A stretch of 64,000 nt of DNA from Owenia fusiformis (Eukaryota > Annelida > Polychaeta > Sabellida > Oweniidae). Made by a program: the position numbers and the translations under genes. Location: positions 22,088,931 through 22,152,930 of the forward strand of contig CAIIXF020000003.1 of NCBI GenBank assembly GCA_903813345.2. The letters are read 5' to 3'. Of the stretch, positions 21,356 through 32,800 are shown in pieces (the stretch's first letter is position 1; each line of letters opens with the position of its first letter). The notes under the pieces are model-generated. The model did not search any database, was not told the DNA's origin, and saw only the letters and a program-made list of their open reading frames with translations.

Positions 21356-22689
21356 CAGAGATTAATGTTTCCAAACTGTTTTGAAACAAACTAACGTCTT
21401 GTTTTCAACCTACACCTTGCTCCTTTCTGTCGTATTTAATAAAACAAAAATAGTATATCACGGAGGGATACGAACCACACTCACCTGGGACTTGGTTATT
21501 CACTAGCGCCATAGGCGTTCTACTATTCTGGATACAACTGACGAGTCGTATTTAAGTGGAGACAAAAGTGAGGATCATTTTGAATTGACGCTCGGTATAA
21601 ATATATAATACTTTTGTTTTTCATATCGGTAGCTCGTTGGCCTAATGGTTAGCGTGCCTGGCTTCCAGAGTCTAGGTTAGTTGATCGAGACCCGTTCATG
21701 TCGAACTTTTTGATTTGCTTGTTGTCAAGATATAATAAGTAGGGCAAAATCCAGAAAAAGTAGATCAAAAATACTCCAATGGAGTATAAAATTGTCACCA
21801 GGATTCCGGAATGAGACGAATGTTAACTCGTGAAATCTCGGTAGATAAGGTAGGTCAGAAAATCCGGATTAATCCGAACAAAGTTCGGGAATTTCCGTCA
21901 TAAGAAGTAGGTCAAAAATACTCCAATGGAGTATAAAATTGTCACCAGGATTCCGAAATACGACGAATCGAATCGGCAAACTTCGGTACAATAATGAAGT
22001 GCATAAAAATCGTGAAACAGGTGTCAGGGGCGTCCCCTCAACTTTCCATAAATGGTTCTAAAAGCCTTATATGGATCTATCACGTGACATTCAAAATGAC
22101 GTTCCTATATGGTTCTATGGGCCTTATATGGATCTTTCGAACACGTGACCAAATCAAAATCAAAATTTTACCTCGACCATTGGATGGGATTTCATAGAAA
22201 ATATCAAAGAAAACATATTCTCGTGATCCTTAAATCACTTAAATTCGATCATTTTATCTTCACCCCTTGATGGAATTTTATGAAAGAAGTTATGAAAACA
22301 GATCATCATGTAAGGCTTTTCACCTAAATTAGCTCGTTTTATCTTGACCCTTCAATTGAATTTCATTGAAAAATGTTTCATGAAAAATATCATGTTATGA
22401 TTTGTATTTCAATAAGACCGTTTCATTTAAATACTTGCTGGATAATATTTCATAAAAAAATGCACTTTAAAAATATTTCAGGATTTGCCTTAATTTATCA
22501 ATGTAATGTAAGTATTAGATTGACTCTCAAATAGGGTTCTATTTTAACTTTTTTATTGAAATTAATACTAGGCAGGACTCACTCTCTAAATAGCTAATAA
22601 AAATTCAACCCTTGGATGTGATTTCGTTGAAAAAAAATATGACAAGTCCAGAATCAAATGATTTGTCCAGAACCTCTTAAGATCCTGTT
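21356..22689 (-). repeat. Right arm of giant inverted repeat
   Basis: Reverse complement of 16134-17466 with few substitutions (for example CCGATATGAAAGAAC in the left arm against the complement of GTTTTTCATATCGG here). It contains the mirrored tRNA-like segments at 21461-21517 (minus) and 21631-21704 (plus). Confidence 0.85.
21631..21704 (+). other. tRNA-like sequence (Pol III head), right arm
   Basis: Copy of 17119-17194: A-box TGGCCTAATGGTTAGCG and a B-box-like TTGATCGAGACCC. It resembles tRNA-Gly(TCC) in the D-arm and the TTCC loop but lacks proper stems, so it is a tRNA-derived pseudo-sequence. Confidence 0.55.
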
Positions 22690-23286
22690 TTTCAGACCTT
22701 TGCAAGGTAATATAGCCAAAACATGAAAGATTTCTCCCCAATACACCATTTTATTTCAGTCTTTCTTTTTTGATGATTTAACGCTTTACCTTTTACACCA
22801 CATTATCATTATGTAACCTCATATTTCGATAACAGCCTTTATCCCATACTTGGACGTGTTACAGGTACATAAAGCCGGTTTGTAAAAACTTAAATTTTCA
22901 TCAGCGGGCAAATATAGCTTTATACGTCCCGCTCCGAGCGGGCAGATATAATATATCTGCCCGCTATAATATATCTGCCCGCTACCTCATAATCGCCGCT
23001 CGCATATTTGTTCAGAATTTGTAACGTTCGCGTAATAACTGTAAACGGCAATTGAGAAAACACAGACAACCGGGATCAGTTTGATGGTTTAAAAAGGGGA
23101 AGGAGCATCCACTTAATCAATCAAAAATTCGAGAAAATAAATGTGGGAATATTTGAGAAAAGAGGAAAATCCGCCCACGGCCAACAAAACAAAACTGGAC
23201 ATGAATATTCTAAAATATTTCCACGATTGAACAATGTGAACCAGATGACCAAGATTGGTATGGGATGAACATATTATCCTATAGTC
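22690..23286. other. Non-coding stretch with GCGGGCAGATAT palindrome
   Basis: No gene. A 27-bp palindrome at 22937-22963 (GCGGGCAGATAT and its complement) is followed by a direct repeat of TATAATATATCTGCCCGC ending at 22981. Confidence 0.6.
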
Positions 23287-23400
23287 GGTTCAGGATGTTG
23301 GGATCATCCCTTGGCCAATATAATATGTTTTCCCTCGGGACCTGCGGCCATGGGACAGATATATTATATTTGCCTCGGGATAATCCCAATATCCTGAACC
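23287..23400. repeat. Imperfect hairpin, ~114 bp
   Basis: The left arm GGTTCAGGATGTTGGGAT pairs with ATCCCAATATCCTGAACC at the right end; inner portions (CCTTGGCCAATATAATAT and its partner) pair less perfectly. Confidence 0.7.
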
Positions 23401-23949
23401 TCATATTAAACAAATACTGCCGCCTCGCCCAATATTTTTTCTCGAATAGGTATTCTGCCATATCCAGCTCCTGATCATCCTGTATTTGTTTTATTATGCA
23501 CCTCCCAATCAAAGTTAAGTGGAGTACTTACTGGAGTACAGGCTTAAACTGTCGTTTAGTTGACATTATTTTGACAATTATTTATTTTTTCTTTCAAAAC
23601 TCTGACGACTTCCGGTCAGTTTATTCGCTACACTGGACAAAAATATTTGCCCCGGGAATTTAATTGTTATTTATTCGAGACGTTCTTGCAGAATTATATG
23701 TAACTTTTGAATGATAAGGGTAATTTTGATTGATTAAGTGCATTTTTTCTTCTATTTTCCACCAGTTTCAGATGTAAGCTTTAAGTAGTACTCCAGTTAT
23801 TAAGAAATAAGTCTCTGAAGTGGGAATGTTGCAAAAACATTGAAAAAAATATCCGACCCTTTTCTTCGAAAGGGTCAGATATTAAAAAAATACCCGGCAG
23901 TTTTCAGAAAAAGCAGAGTATTGCCAAATTACAAGCAACTAAGAACCAA

Positions 23950-25435
23950 TCAGATTTGAGTATTTTAATGATGTGCATAATAAAGGATAATCTCTATGTA
24001 TTTTTCATTTTTCTTCTTACTCTTATGTAAAGAAATGATGGTACCGAGTTTTTGATTTTTTGGAACACATTCTAACCTAATCATAGTATTAAAGTGGTTT
24101 GTATTTGTTTTTATAAGCATACTACCACCATGTTTAAAGTGCTCGTATGTTATCAAGTCATAACCTAGAGCCTTATTGGAAGCTCTAGATTTAATGACGT
24201 CATATACATCCTGTGACGAAATTGGGGCACTTATTTCTCTATCCTCATTATAATATGACTAAAAGATGTAACATCTTTTAAAATCAGATTTTATTTTACT
24301 CATGAACTTGTTATCAAAACGAGGGTAGAGAGAAGAAGTTCCCAATTACTTACAGTAATCTGCCCTGGCATCGCGAATTTTGGCAAGAGGGGTATTAACC
24401 AAAGTCAAAGATGACATACGCTTATAATGTAAACCTGTATTGAGATGACCCACGTCTCTGATTGGTCAAAACGACAAACAAAAATGACGGATTCAAAATG
24501 TTCTAATAACGCTTCGAATAATATTATGTTAATTTCTGGCGTGTTAAACAATATCATAGCTTGTTACTTCACATCAAGATAAAGAAAGATCACAACGACG
24601 CGTTGGATTCGAAAACTAACTGGTGAAAATTTGCACAAACGAAGGTGGTACGCAAGAGACGTAACATGTCAGTCATCGGTAAAGCTCTGAGGCTTTCCCT
24701 CCTCTTAATTTTGGCTGGATCACGGACAATTTGCCCATCAACGAAGAGCTAATGAGATTCCCTTTCTAGACTTTCTAACTGCTTTATAGAAATCGTGTAT
24801 ATTCAAATCTGCAGCTTCCTCAAATTTTGTATCTTGAGAACGCTCATACATAATTTTAGCACGTCGTAATTCAGTCCTGAAACTTCGCTTCGCTTTTTTA
24901 CATTCAATTAAGAACATGTTACATTTAGTTTTTGCTTTACCTATACTGATCCAGAGACGTCTGGATTTTCTCATTAAAGTAGTATATGTAGTTCTTTAAC
25001 TCTACCAAACTTCCAAAATGGATTTTAAAATGTTTAAAACACGATTTTGGAATTGTATTATTTGCGGACTCCTCTATAGCATTCATCAGATGAATGATGC
25101 TCAAGATCTGATTCATTCGTTGCATTGCTTAATATATTATTTGGTCTTAATTTTCCCTGATAATTCATTAAATCGTCTCTGGAGGATTTATTCCACTTCA
25201 GGATTATAGCTTCGTTATACGTTTTTAATTTTTGTTCGATGCAAAATTCCATGAATATCGGATAATGGTTTGATAGAATCAGATCATGATCAACTGTGGC
25301 AGAGCATCTTTTAACTAAATCCAGTTTAGAAGCTGGTAGCATGATAAAATCAATGAGAGACTGATGCATCATGTCACTACTAGTGTACATATATGTATAC
25401 AGTGGACCAGAAGTGACTTGTTGCGTATTCACGCC
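23950..25435 (-). pseudogene. Decayed LINE fragment: endonuclease end, linker and RT start
   Basis: Read on the minus strand, pieces in different frames follow the order expected of LINE ORF2. About 25430-25060: LIDFIMLPASKLD and DHDLILSNHYPI, resembling the last endonuclease motif. 24974-24738: a basic linker (KAKRSFRTELRRAK, FYKAVRKSRKG), then DGQIVRDPAKIKR in another frame near 24700. After an interruption of roughly 250 bases, about 24330-23965: NEDREISAPISSQDVYDVIK, SRASNKALGYDLITYEHFKH, then VPKNQKLGTIISLHKSKKKN, the opening RT motifs. No YADD region follows. It is inactive, frameshifted and truncated, and not obviously the same subfamily as the other three LINEs. Confidence 0.65.
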
Positions 25436-25439
25436 CAAC

Positions 25440-25805
25440 CATCGGCAAGGTACAGTGACAAAATATACCGTAGTACACTTTAAATGTACGATGTCACTAT
25501 TCAACCGATTTGAAACCGACAAAGACAATGATGTAGGTTTGATGTAGGTTTTAAAAAAACAATCTGAGGAATGCATTAAGGATTTCATGTTTGATTTTTT
25601 GTGTATTCGTTTACAAGCCTTACCATCGACAAGGTACAGTCACGTGACAGTGACTAAATATACCGTAGTACACTTTTGATGTACTATGTCACTATTAACT
25701 GATTTTAAGCAAAGACTATGATGTAGGTTTGATGCAGGTTTTCAAAAATAAATTTGAGGAATACATAAAGCATTTCATGTTTGATTTCGCGTGTATTCGA
25801 TTTCA
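25440..25805 (+). repeat. Tandem duplication, ~183-bp units
   Basis: The units at 25440-25623 and 25624-25805 both contain ATACCGTAGTACACTTT, GATGTAGGTTTGATG and TTTCATGTTTGATTT. Unit 2 has an extra CACGTGACAGTG stretch and coincides with the left terminal repeat of the element at 25622-27653. Confidence 0.8.
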
Positions 25806-26325
25806 AAGGCATTTATTTTTCTAATTACGTTAAAGATCTTCGAGCAGTGCTCGATCTTTTTCGTAAGTCTACCCATACAATTCTTCGGTTGGAAAAATGT
25901 TGTTTTTTACACATTTCCTTTGATAATTTTCTCCACTGACGTCTCAGAGTGTCGAATATTTTTATGAGAATGTGTTTCTCTAAACTACACAGTTTAAGAC
26001 GGGTGAAGATTTAATAAATATTCATGCATTTGGTATAATTTAAAAATCAGAAATGTACGTTGTCAACTCACAGTGTATGTTGTCCCTGTAATTGAAATTC
26101 ACCGAACATGCTCCTGTATCCCTAGTACAGATAAACAGGTAAAAGTGATTTTTTCGTTGAATGCTATTTTATTTTATGAAAGCGGTAATATGGTGATTAA
26201 TATGTGACCATGGCGTGTTATTTTCCGACTTCTTTGACCACTCGGCGTCGGTACGTTACGTTCTGTTTAGTTGCATGGAGAGATCTATACTAGCTTATCC
26301 AAGATGACTTTCAAAATTTATGCTA

Positions 26326-26938
26326 CAGGGTGTCCCGAAAGTATGGGCCCCCTAGGCAGACATATACAAATGTCTCCATAGTATGTGTCATATATCATTT
26401 TAAAGCTCATCCAAAGTTACATTAATTTGCCGAGTATCATGGTTCAACTCACAAATGGAAAAAAGTTACAGGAATTTCAAAAGTTAGTGTTTGGCCAAAA
26501 TTATAGTCAGTTTTACACCAAAACAATAGTCGGTGTGTCTCCTTAGCCGCCATGTTAACAGCAGCAATACTTTCCATATATGACCTTAAACAGGCTTCAA
26601 ATAGGGATATGGCGTTTTGTAATCCTCATAAAACCCTTTTAAGGCATAAGAAGAGTATCCTTGGAGTATCTACCCTAAACGTCATCTTTTTAGAACTCAA
26701 TATCCATCCTATATTCGAGAATGGCATCAATATTTTCTGTCACATTCAGGTCAGGGCTGTTTCCAGGATACTGAAATCTTTTTGGCAAAACGCTAATTTT
26801 TAAAATGCCTGTTACTTTTTACCATTTGAACGATCATATGTAACTTTGGATAAGCTTAAAAATGATATATGACACATACAACTATGGAGAAATTGGTATA
26901 TCTGCCTAGGGGGGGGGGGTATACTTCGGGACACTCTG
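26326..26938. mobile_element. Internally deleted Tc1/mariner-like transposon
   Basis: The ends CAGGGTGTCCCGAAAG and GGGACACTCTG lie next to TA dinucleotides (26324-26325 and 26939-26940), as expected for TA-target integration. The inverted similarity extends about 100 bp (GGCAGACATATAC, TGTGTCATATATCATTTT and complements). Inside, on the minus strand, is a transposase remnant. Confidence 0.75.
26570..26797 (-). pseudogene. Tc1/mariner-type transposase C-terminal remnant
   Basis: The minus strand reads KRFQYPGNSPDLNVTENIDA, then ILEYRM, and after two stops GRYSKDTLL. PGNSPDLN.TEN is the signature around the last catalytic Glu of DD34E transposases, which cut and join the element ends. Several in-frame stops make it non-functional. 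Its position between matching terminal repeats ties it to the 26326-26938 element. Confidence 0.7.
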
Positions 26939-27945
26939 TATATCTGGAAAGTGCAGAAGTTCAAAAGCCAGGTTATGGAACACAAAAAAAGAATTAGTAA
27001 CATTAAAATTTAATCATATCAATGACAATTTTATGGATTAACGGACAAAATATTAGAGTAAATATATCTGATATGCCTATCATTATTATTACTTTATTAT
27101 CAAATATGTTCCTTCTATTACACGTACATTATAGCATTTCATTCACTGTAAAATTAACTGTGAATTGAGATCTGTAAGGCCAATGTGACAACATACATTC
27201 GAGTTGACAACATACATTATATATTTTTCGTAGTAGCATCCAAAGTAAAAAGCGGTTTTGCATTAACTCTGGATGTATATTTGTATACTTATCTTAAGTT
27301 GTGTTAGTCGTAGTTTGGCTGTTATTTGCATAGCAAAACAAAAATTAGGGAGAATGTTGCGAAATTCAGTCAGGATTTAGAGATCCCTGACGTACTGGGT
27401 AGATCTATAACAAGATATTGAAGTTGCTGAGGATCATTTAAAGTAGATATGCACATTTGCAACTTAATTACAAATCGAATGCAACAACTACCTGATGATG
27501 AACTGACACAGTATTGATCAAATCAATGCTAGTTCTGGCCTCGCTTCCTCATTCTAGAAAATGGCGATCTAAAATGGCGGAAATGACATAGTACATCAAA
27601 AGTGTACTACGGTATATTTTGTCACTGTCACGTGACTGTACCTTGTCGATGGTTAGGCGTGGTTTAGGAAGGCATTTAACTCTCTAATAACGTTAAAAGA
27701 TTTTCGAACAGTGCTCCATTTTTTTCGTAGTCAATCTACCCATATAATTGGTCGGTTGGAAAATGTGTTTTAACACATTTCATTTGATCATTTCCTCCCC
27801 TGTCGTCTAAGAGTGTCGACGATTTTTATAAGAATATGTTTTTTTAAACAGCACTATTAAGCTCTGTTGAAAATTTAATAAGTATTTACATTTTGGCTAT
27901 AATCTAAATAATCATAAGTGTACGTTGTCAACTCGAATGTACGTT

Positions 27946-28744
27946 AACCCTAATGCAGATAACGTATTTTTTATAATACTAACAGACAGGGGGGGTCAGA
28001 TGCATTTAAAATTGAAACAGAACAATAACAGAATTACTTCAATTTGATTGAACTATTGAAACTTTCCAGATATATCATAAACGGGATATTAAAAAGTCAT
28101 ATTCAATAAGCTAGTATAGATCAGTATAGATCTATCTATCAATGTAGCTAACAAAACGTAAGGTACAGACGCAAAATAATCAAACAGCCTGGGAGCAGAC
28201 TCCGTGGCAGTGCTAGTCTTCAACATATTCTATTCCGAGACACTAGATGGAAGTTTGGGCTGGAAGCTAACACCAAATGGGCACAAATAAACCACCACCA
28301 CAACGATACTTTCATAAAATGAAAAATCAAAAAGGATACTTAAACATGTTCGTTAAAGATCACTTGTTACTCATAAAAACCTTAATGAATTTTGAAATGA
28401 AATCATTGACACGTCGCAAAAAGCTGGCGCACTTGTGAAGGTAACTTTAATTCTTCGGAATATAAAATTATATTATTATTAAAATTATATATCATTTTAA
28501 AGCTGTTTTAAAGGGGACCACCACCATGATCACATGATCAGTCGTGTGGAGGTAAGCTCCCAGTTGAAATAAAAGCACTGTCCTCCTTTGGTTTATGTGA
28601 AAAGTAGCTAATACCCTCATGTATTGGTCAGTTTGTGTGTCACACGACTAATCCCCACCATATGCTTCATTCAACATATTTTATGCTATTAAGCTGCATA
28701 TAAAAACACTACTTTGCTGTAAAAACGTACTACTGGATGAACTA
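27946..28744. other. Non-coding stretch
   Basis: No gene seen. A block near 28403-28510 (ACACGTCGCAAAAAGCTGG, then ATATATCATTTTAAAGCTGT) has inverted relatives near 55205-55345 and a partial one near 57225, so a dispersed repeat is present. Confidence 0.5.
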
Positions 28745-29157
28745 AGGTTAGGGTAATTAAATTAGTTGTTTCTCATTCTTGCCCGCGTGTGGCCCAATCC
28801 CCCCTCCACCTTTTTACTGCCATTTCTGAGAAAAAAACACCGTACCTCGCGCGCATCCATGGCGTGTGAAACACTTTTTTTAAACTTTTTATGGATCAGG
28901 ATAATTGACAATATCGTGGTACTGATATATGATCAAATATACCAGTAAAGTAGGCTAAATTCAACATATAAATTCAACATAAACCCAGTTTATTTCCTTC
29001 AAAATTAGTTATTTGTTTTTACAGTTATTTTAAAGAAAAAGTCCCTCATCAGCATTTTAGATAGACAAAAAAAAAGGTAATATAAAAACCGTCATTCCCG
29101 TATCAATTTTGAAAAATAGAAGAAAGAGAAACAACTAATTTAATTACCCTGGCCTAA
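28745..29157. mobile_element. MITE-like element with ~35-bp inverted ends
   Basis: GGGTAATTAAATTAGTTGTT and the TCTCATTCTT after it at the left end are mirrored at 29121-29150. The element is about 413 bp. The small frame inside (28766-28948) has no recognisable similarity. Confidence 0.75.
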
Positions 29158-29627
29158 CATAAAATACAAAGCCACTAGCCAGCTCATACAGTATACTTAC
29201 CCCTTGCAAATTGTAATTTATTGAATTCACAGTAAACCCATCAATTTAAAAAAAACAAAGAATATTGTTCTCATGGATCTATTATTCATGTTAAACTAAC
29301 TATGAAAATATAAATATGAAATAATATGTTAGCTTGAAGTCATATATAAGATGAAAATATATGTCCATGCATTTGCATTTTTCCAAAGGGAATACTGTAT
29401 ATTCCCATGTAAGTAAATACAGGTGCAATATATAATTTATATGTATATCTATGTCATCTGTACATCTATACATGCGCGTATAGTGATACATTTGAACAAG
29501 ATGATGGTTCTGGAAAGAAATGAGCGTGGCAGATTTGCTAAAAAGCCACATACACCACAAAAGCAAGACCAATTTGTAAGTAAGTTCATTATTTTTAAGG
29601 GTACACTTCAAGTGAAAGCTACATTGC
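29158..29627. other. Non-coding stretch
   Basis: AT-rich DNA with no supported feature; the overlapping frames on both strands are low-complexity. Confidence 0.5.
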
Positions 29628-29629
29628 TA

Positions 29630-29872
29630 CAGGGTGGCCTATCATTCTGAGACAAATGTATTATCCAACGATTGTGATTTTCGAAGCTAAAATATAATAT
29701 CTTGAGCAGATGGAAATACATTCCCATGAGATATGTATATATAGTCAAAAGTGATAACTATTTATTGAGTGTAATGAAACAGATCCTTCGCCAACTGCTT
29801 TTGTTTGAGATAATTATCATGAAATATTTTTAAATTAATTTTTATGTGTGTCATTGATCCTAATCCACCCTG
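29630..29872. mobile_element. Small MITE flanked by TA
   Basis: It starts CAGGGTGGCCTATCATT and ends with GATCCTAATCCACCCTG, an imperfect inverted pair, flanked on both sides by TA. The termini are of the Tc1/mariner kind, related to but distinct from 26326-26938. Confidence 0.6.
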
Positions 29873-32800
29873 TAGTCTGGTGTTTGTAGAGCATTGCACC
29901 TCGTACAACTTATTCTCACAAATATCAAACCTCATTTACTAATTAATTTTTTATGTGAATATGAAGAGTCCAAGCATTGCTTTTTTATGTTTACTGTATA
30001 GCTATATTTAGCCTTGATATCCATGATTTTTTAAAACAAAATCTCACCTTTAGATTTCGAGCTATTCATGTTTACTCATTTTTCTAATTGGGAAACAATG
30101 CAAATCTCATTTTTTCAAAGGAAACAAATTGAAATTCTAAGACGGTGAAAAATCATTAAAAAATACATAGATTCAGAATACGACAAGCATTTTCCCTTAT
30201 TCCTCTCCGTTAAGAAGTTTTGTAAGGTGTTGGATCCCTTTCATGAAGTTTTCAAATCAAGTACACGTTTTTCACAATTCTTGCGCGTTCTTTCTTTTAA
30301 AAAGAGTTTTTTACCCCAATATCGGCCAAATAACCGCTGTCGACACGTTACATTTTGAATAATTTTTCGTCTTTAAATGCACATAACTCGGACAATATTT
30401 GACTATTATACTTTATTTTCATCTTGATAAAGGTAGATGGAAGTGTTTTTTCAAAGGATGAATTCTAGTGAGCGTCCCATATTGTGACGTCATATAGTTT
30501 GAAAAATAGAATCTGTCGACAGCGACCTTTTTTGCTCATTTTTGTTACCTTCAACTTTTCAGGTGTACATTAAACAAAAAATACGAGACCAATTTTTAAA
30601 ATATCATACATGATCATACACGAACAATAATTGGTTGTTTGACCACTTGCGATAATATGACTACATTCTTGTAATAAAATGTTGTAAATGGTAAAATACT
30701 ATTATGTTCGCAATCATAAATTACCTAAATGTTCCGTACAACTTTGTTGAATCTGCTTGGCTCGTATTTGAAAAATCAAACAAAAACTGAAAAGAACTCT
30801 CGTGCAATTACACTAATTGAACACCGACATTTACAATAATCTATTTTTCGTCCGTATGCTTAGCATAACGGTCTGTGTCTTATAAAATGTATAAAAGTTT
30901 GAATCAAAATATTTACGTTTTTTGACCCCTTGTGGTGAAAGACATTTTTCGACCAGAAATCCTGAAGTTTTTTTCTGCAAATAGTATTTGAAAAAAATCA
31001 AGGCATATGCACCATCTTAAATATTGCTTCAAATGTTGCTGCGCTATAGTGTGCTACGGATCCTTCATATTCGGAAGTCATACCATGGACTATTACGATA
31101 CATTACATGTACATGATTGCTCCACATATTTCGTCTAGCCACGGTGTGTGTGTCAGTCCGATAATTTAAGTGAAAACAGTAGATGATAGGTAACCACGTT
31201 CCACTTGTTTAGATAAACAAAGCGGATATTACATGTTTGACATGGAAACATATGATTCGGTTAATCAACCTGTACAAACAATATTTGTAAATGCAAATAA
31301 GGATAGCTCAAGCATTGAAGGTTCTATGTGCTGACGCTTCCGCCTTCGGTAGTATGCATCCCCCATAAATCCTCCATGGAATGTGCAAGAAAGGTACGCT
31401 ACAACCTGAAGTGATAAAGAGCATGTTTGGTTTTACAATTAGAAATAAACAATCCAAACCGTTAATGTCACAATTTTTTAAAGAGAGATTTAATGTATAC
31501 AGCTAGAATTCAACAATGACACCAGCCCTATGATATCAGGATACTCTTCATCGTTCTTAATCCTAGTTTGAGCCAGACTTTTTTCTTTTATATTCACCAT
31601 TCATTTACAAATTGATAACCTATATTAATTGATAGTAGGCTGCTCATTTTGATAAAAACAACTAGTTTCAGTCAAAATAAACGCATTTCGAAATATCCAT
31701 CATTCTATTTTTACTGCTGGCTCATATCAAATCAGGTGTTTTTAATAACAGGCAAGATTTGTCGATTTCATAACATGGACGATCTTATTACAGCCATTCC
31801 GATACTCATCATATCTTTCTGTTTTGCAACTAACAATTTTTAATTTTCAAGTGAACGATTTTTTATAAATATTTCTATTTAAAGATTACCAATACTAGAT
31901 GCATTTCCAACCATTTTACCTGAAATGCATAATTATTCTTTGCATTTGTACGAGAGTTGTCCCAGAAGTAATGCATTTGTACTTTGAAGGATCAATAAGA
32001 GGAATCCATCGTAATTGCAAATCTTAGAGAGGCTTATATCGGAATCCTGATCCTCAATTTAACTTGTTGAATTGTCTTTTTCTTAACCCATGACGTCGAT
32101 TCTTGAATATTCTCATTCTTTTTGTTGCCTTGCCAACTCGCACCTTTACTCAGTATGTCCACTTACCCGATCCACCTCAAGAATACTTGAATTTCAACTA
32201 GAAGTCAACATCTTTAACTTCCAATGCATCTATGATATAAGTTAGAGCAACTGAAACCTTGTAAATGAAGATTGGGTATCAAACGTAACATACCGATAGA
32301 AAATGAACCTTTAAGAGTCTAACAAGAAAACAAACTGCAGAATCCCGAATACTTCACACTGTATTAACACTTTCACAAACAAAAACCAATGTCCAACAAC
32401 GCTATTGCATTGTATTGTATTGTCTTGAATATCTTTATTGCCCATATTTAAATGGAGATACAAGTTATTGTTTTTACAAAATAAGATATAAAATAACAAC
32501 AACGCTGCTACAAAATTGAATGTTATTGTAAAGAAAAGGATTTGCTGGCATAATAGGTTAAGTGTACTTATACAATGAGGAGTCAAGATGGCGACATGTA
32601 GAGTCTTTCATTAGAAACACTATCTAGTAATAAAATAGCAATTGCTCATCAAGAAAAGCCACAAAGAGCGCAATTAATAAGATATCAAAATAACTAAGGC
32701 CTTTGTAAAATAGAACGGAGGATACAGAGCATACAGGGGAAACACAAAGCATAGCGTTCTTCTGGAAGAGAATAATGAAAACGTGAAATGAAGATACATG

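Larger units (their letters stand above)
16134..22689. mobile_element. Giant inverted-repeat (foldback-like) structure, 6.56 kb
   Basis: Two arms, 16134-17466 and 21356-22689, are reverse complements over about 1.33 kb with few differences. They end at AACAGGATCTTAAGAGG outside and at CAGAGATTAATGTTTCC inside. The 3.9 kb centre holds a MITE (18278-19079), a CCTGACATTTCC cluster and a second, diverged inverted pair (20640-20900 against 21115-21315), but no recognisable transposase. TTTC flanks both outer ends, possibly a 4-bp target duplication but weak. It may be a foldback transposon, or two oppositely oriented insertions of a 1.3 kb repeat. Confidence 0.75.
25622..27653. mobile_element. 2.03-kb segment bounded by 69-bp terminal inverted repeats
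   Basis: 25622-25690 (starting ACCATCGACAAGGTACAGTC) is the inverted complement of 27585-27653 with about one mismatch. Between them lie a deleted mariner-like element (26326-26938) and no transposase of its own. Near-identical ends suggest a recent non-autonomous DNA transposon, or two oppositely placed solo ends. Confidence 0.7.
25800..27945 (+). repeat. Diverged direct repeat pair (~270 bp)
   Basis: 25800-26080 and 27670-27945 share AAAGGCATTTA, CGAACAGTGCTC-type and GTCTACCCATA-type blocks, TTCGGTTGGAAAA or GTCGGTTGGAAAA, and GTACGTTGTCAACTC, with many substitutions. One copy is inside and one just outside the 25622-27653 element. Confidence 0.65.

Noticed and set aside
17119-21704. Functional tRNA genes
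   Set aside because: A- and B-boxes are present, but acceptor and anticodon stems do not pair, and copies sit inside repeat arms.
16648-22197. Matching small frames at 16648-16884 (minus) and 21994-22197 (plus)
   Set aside because: They are the same position in the two arms of the giant inverted repeat.
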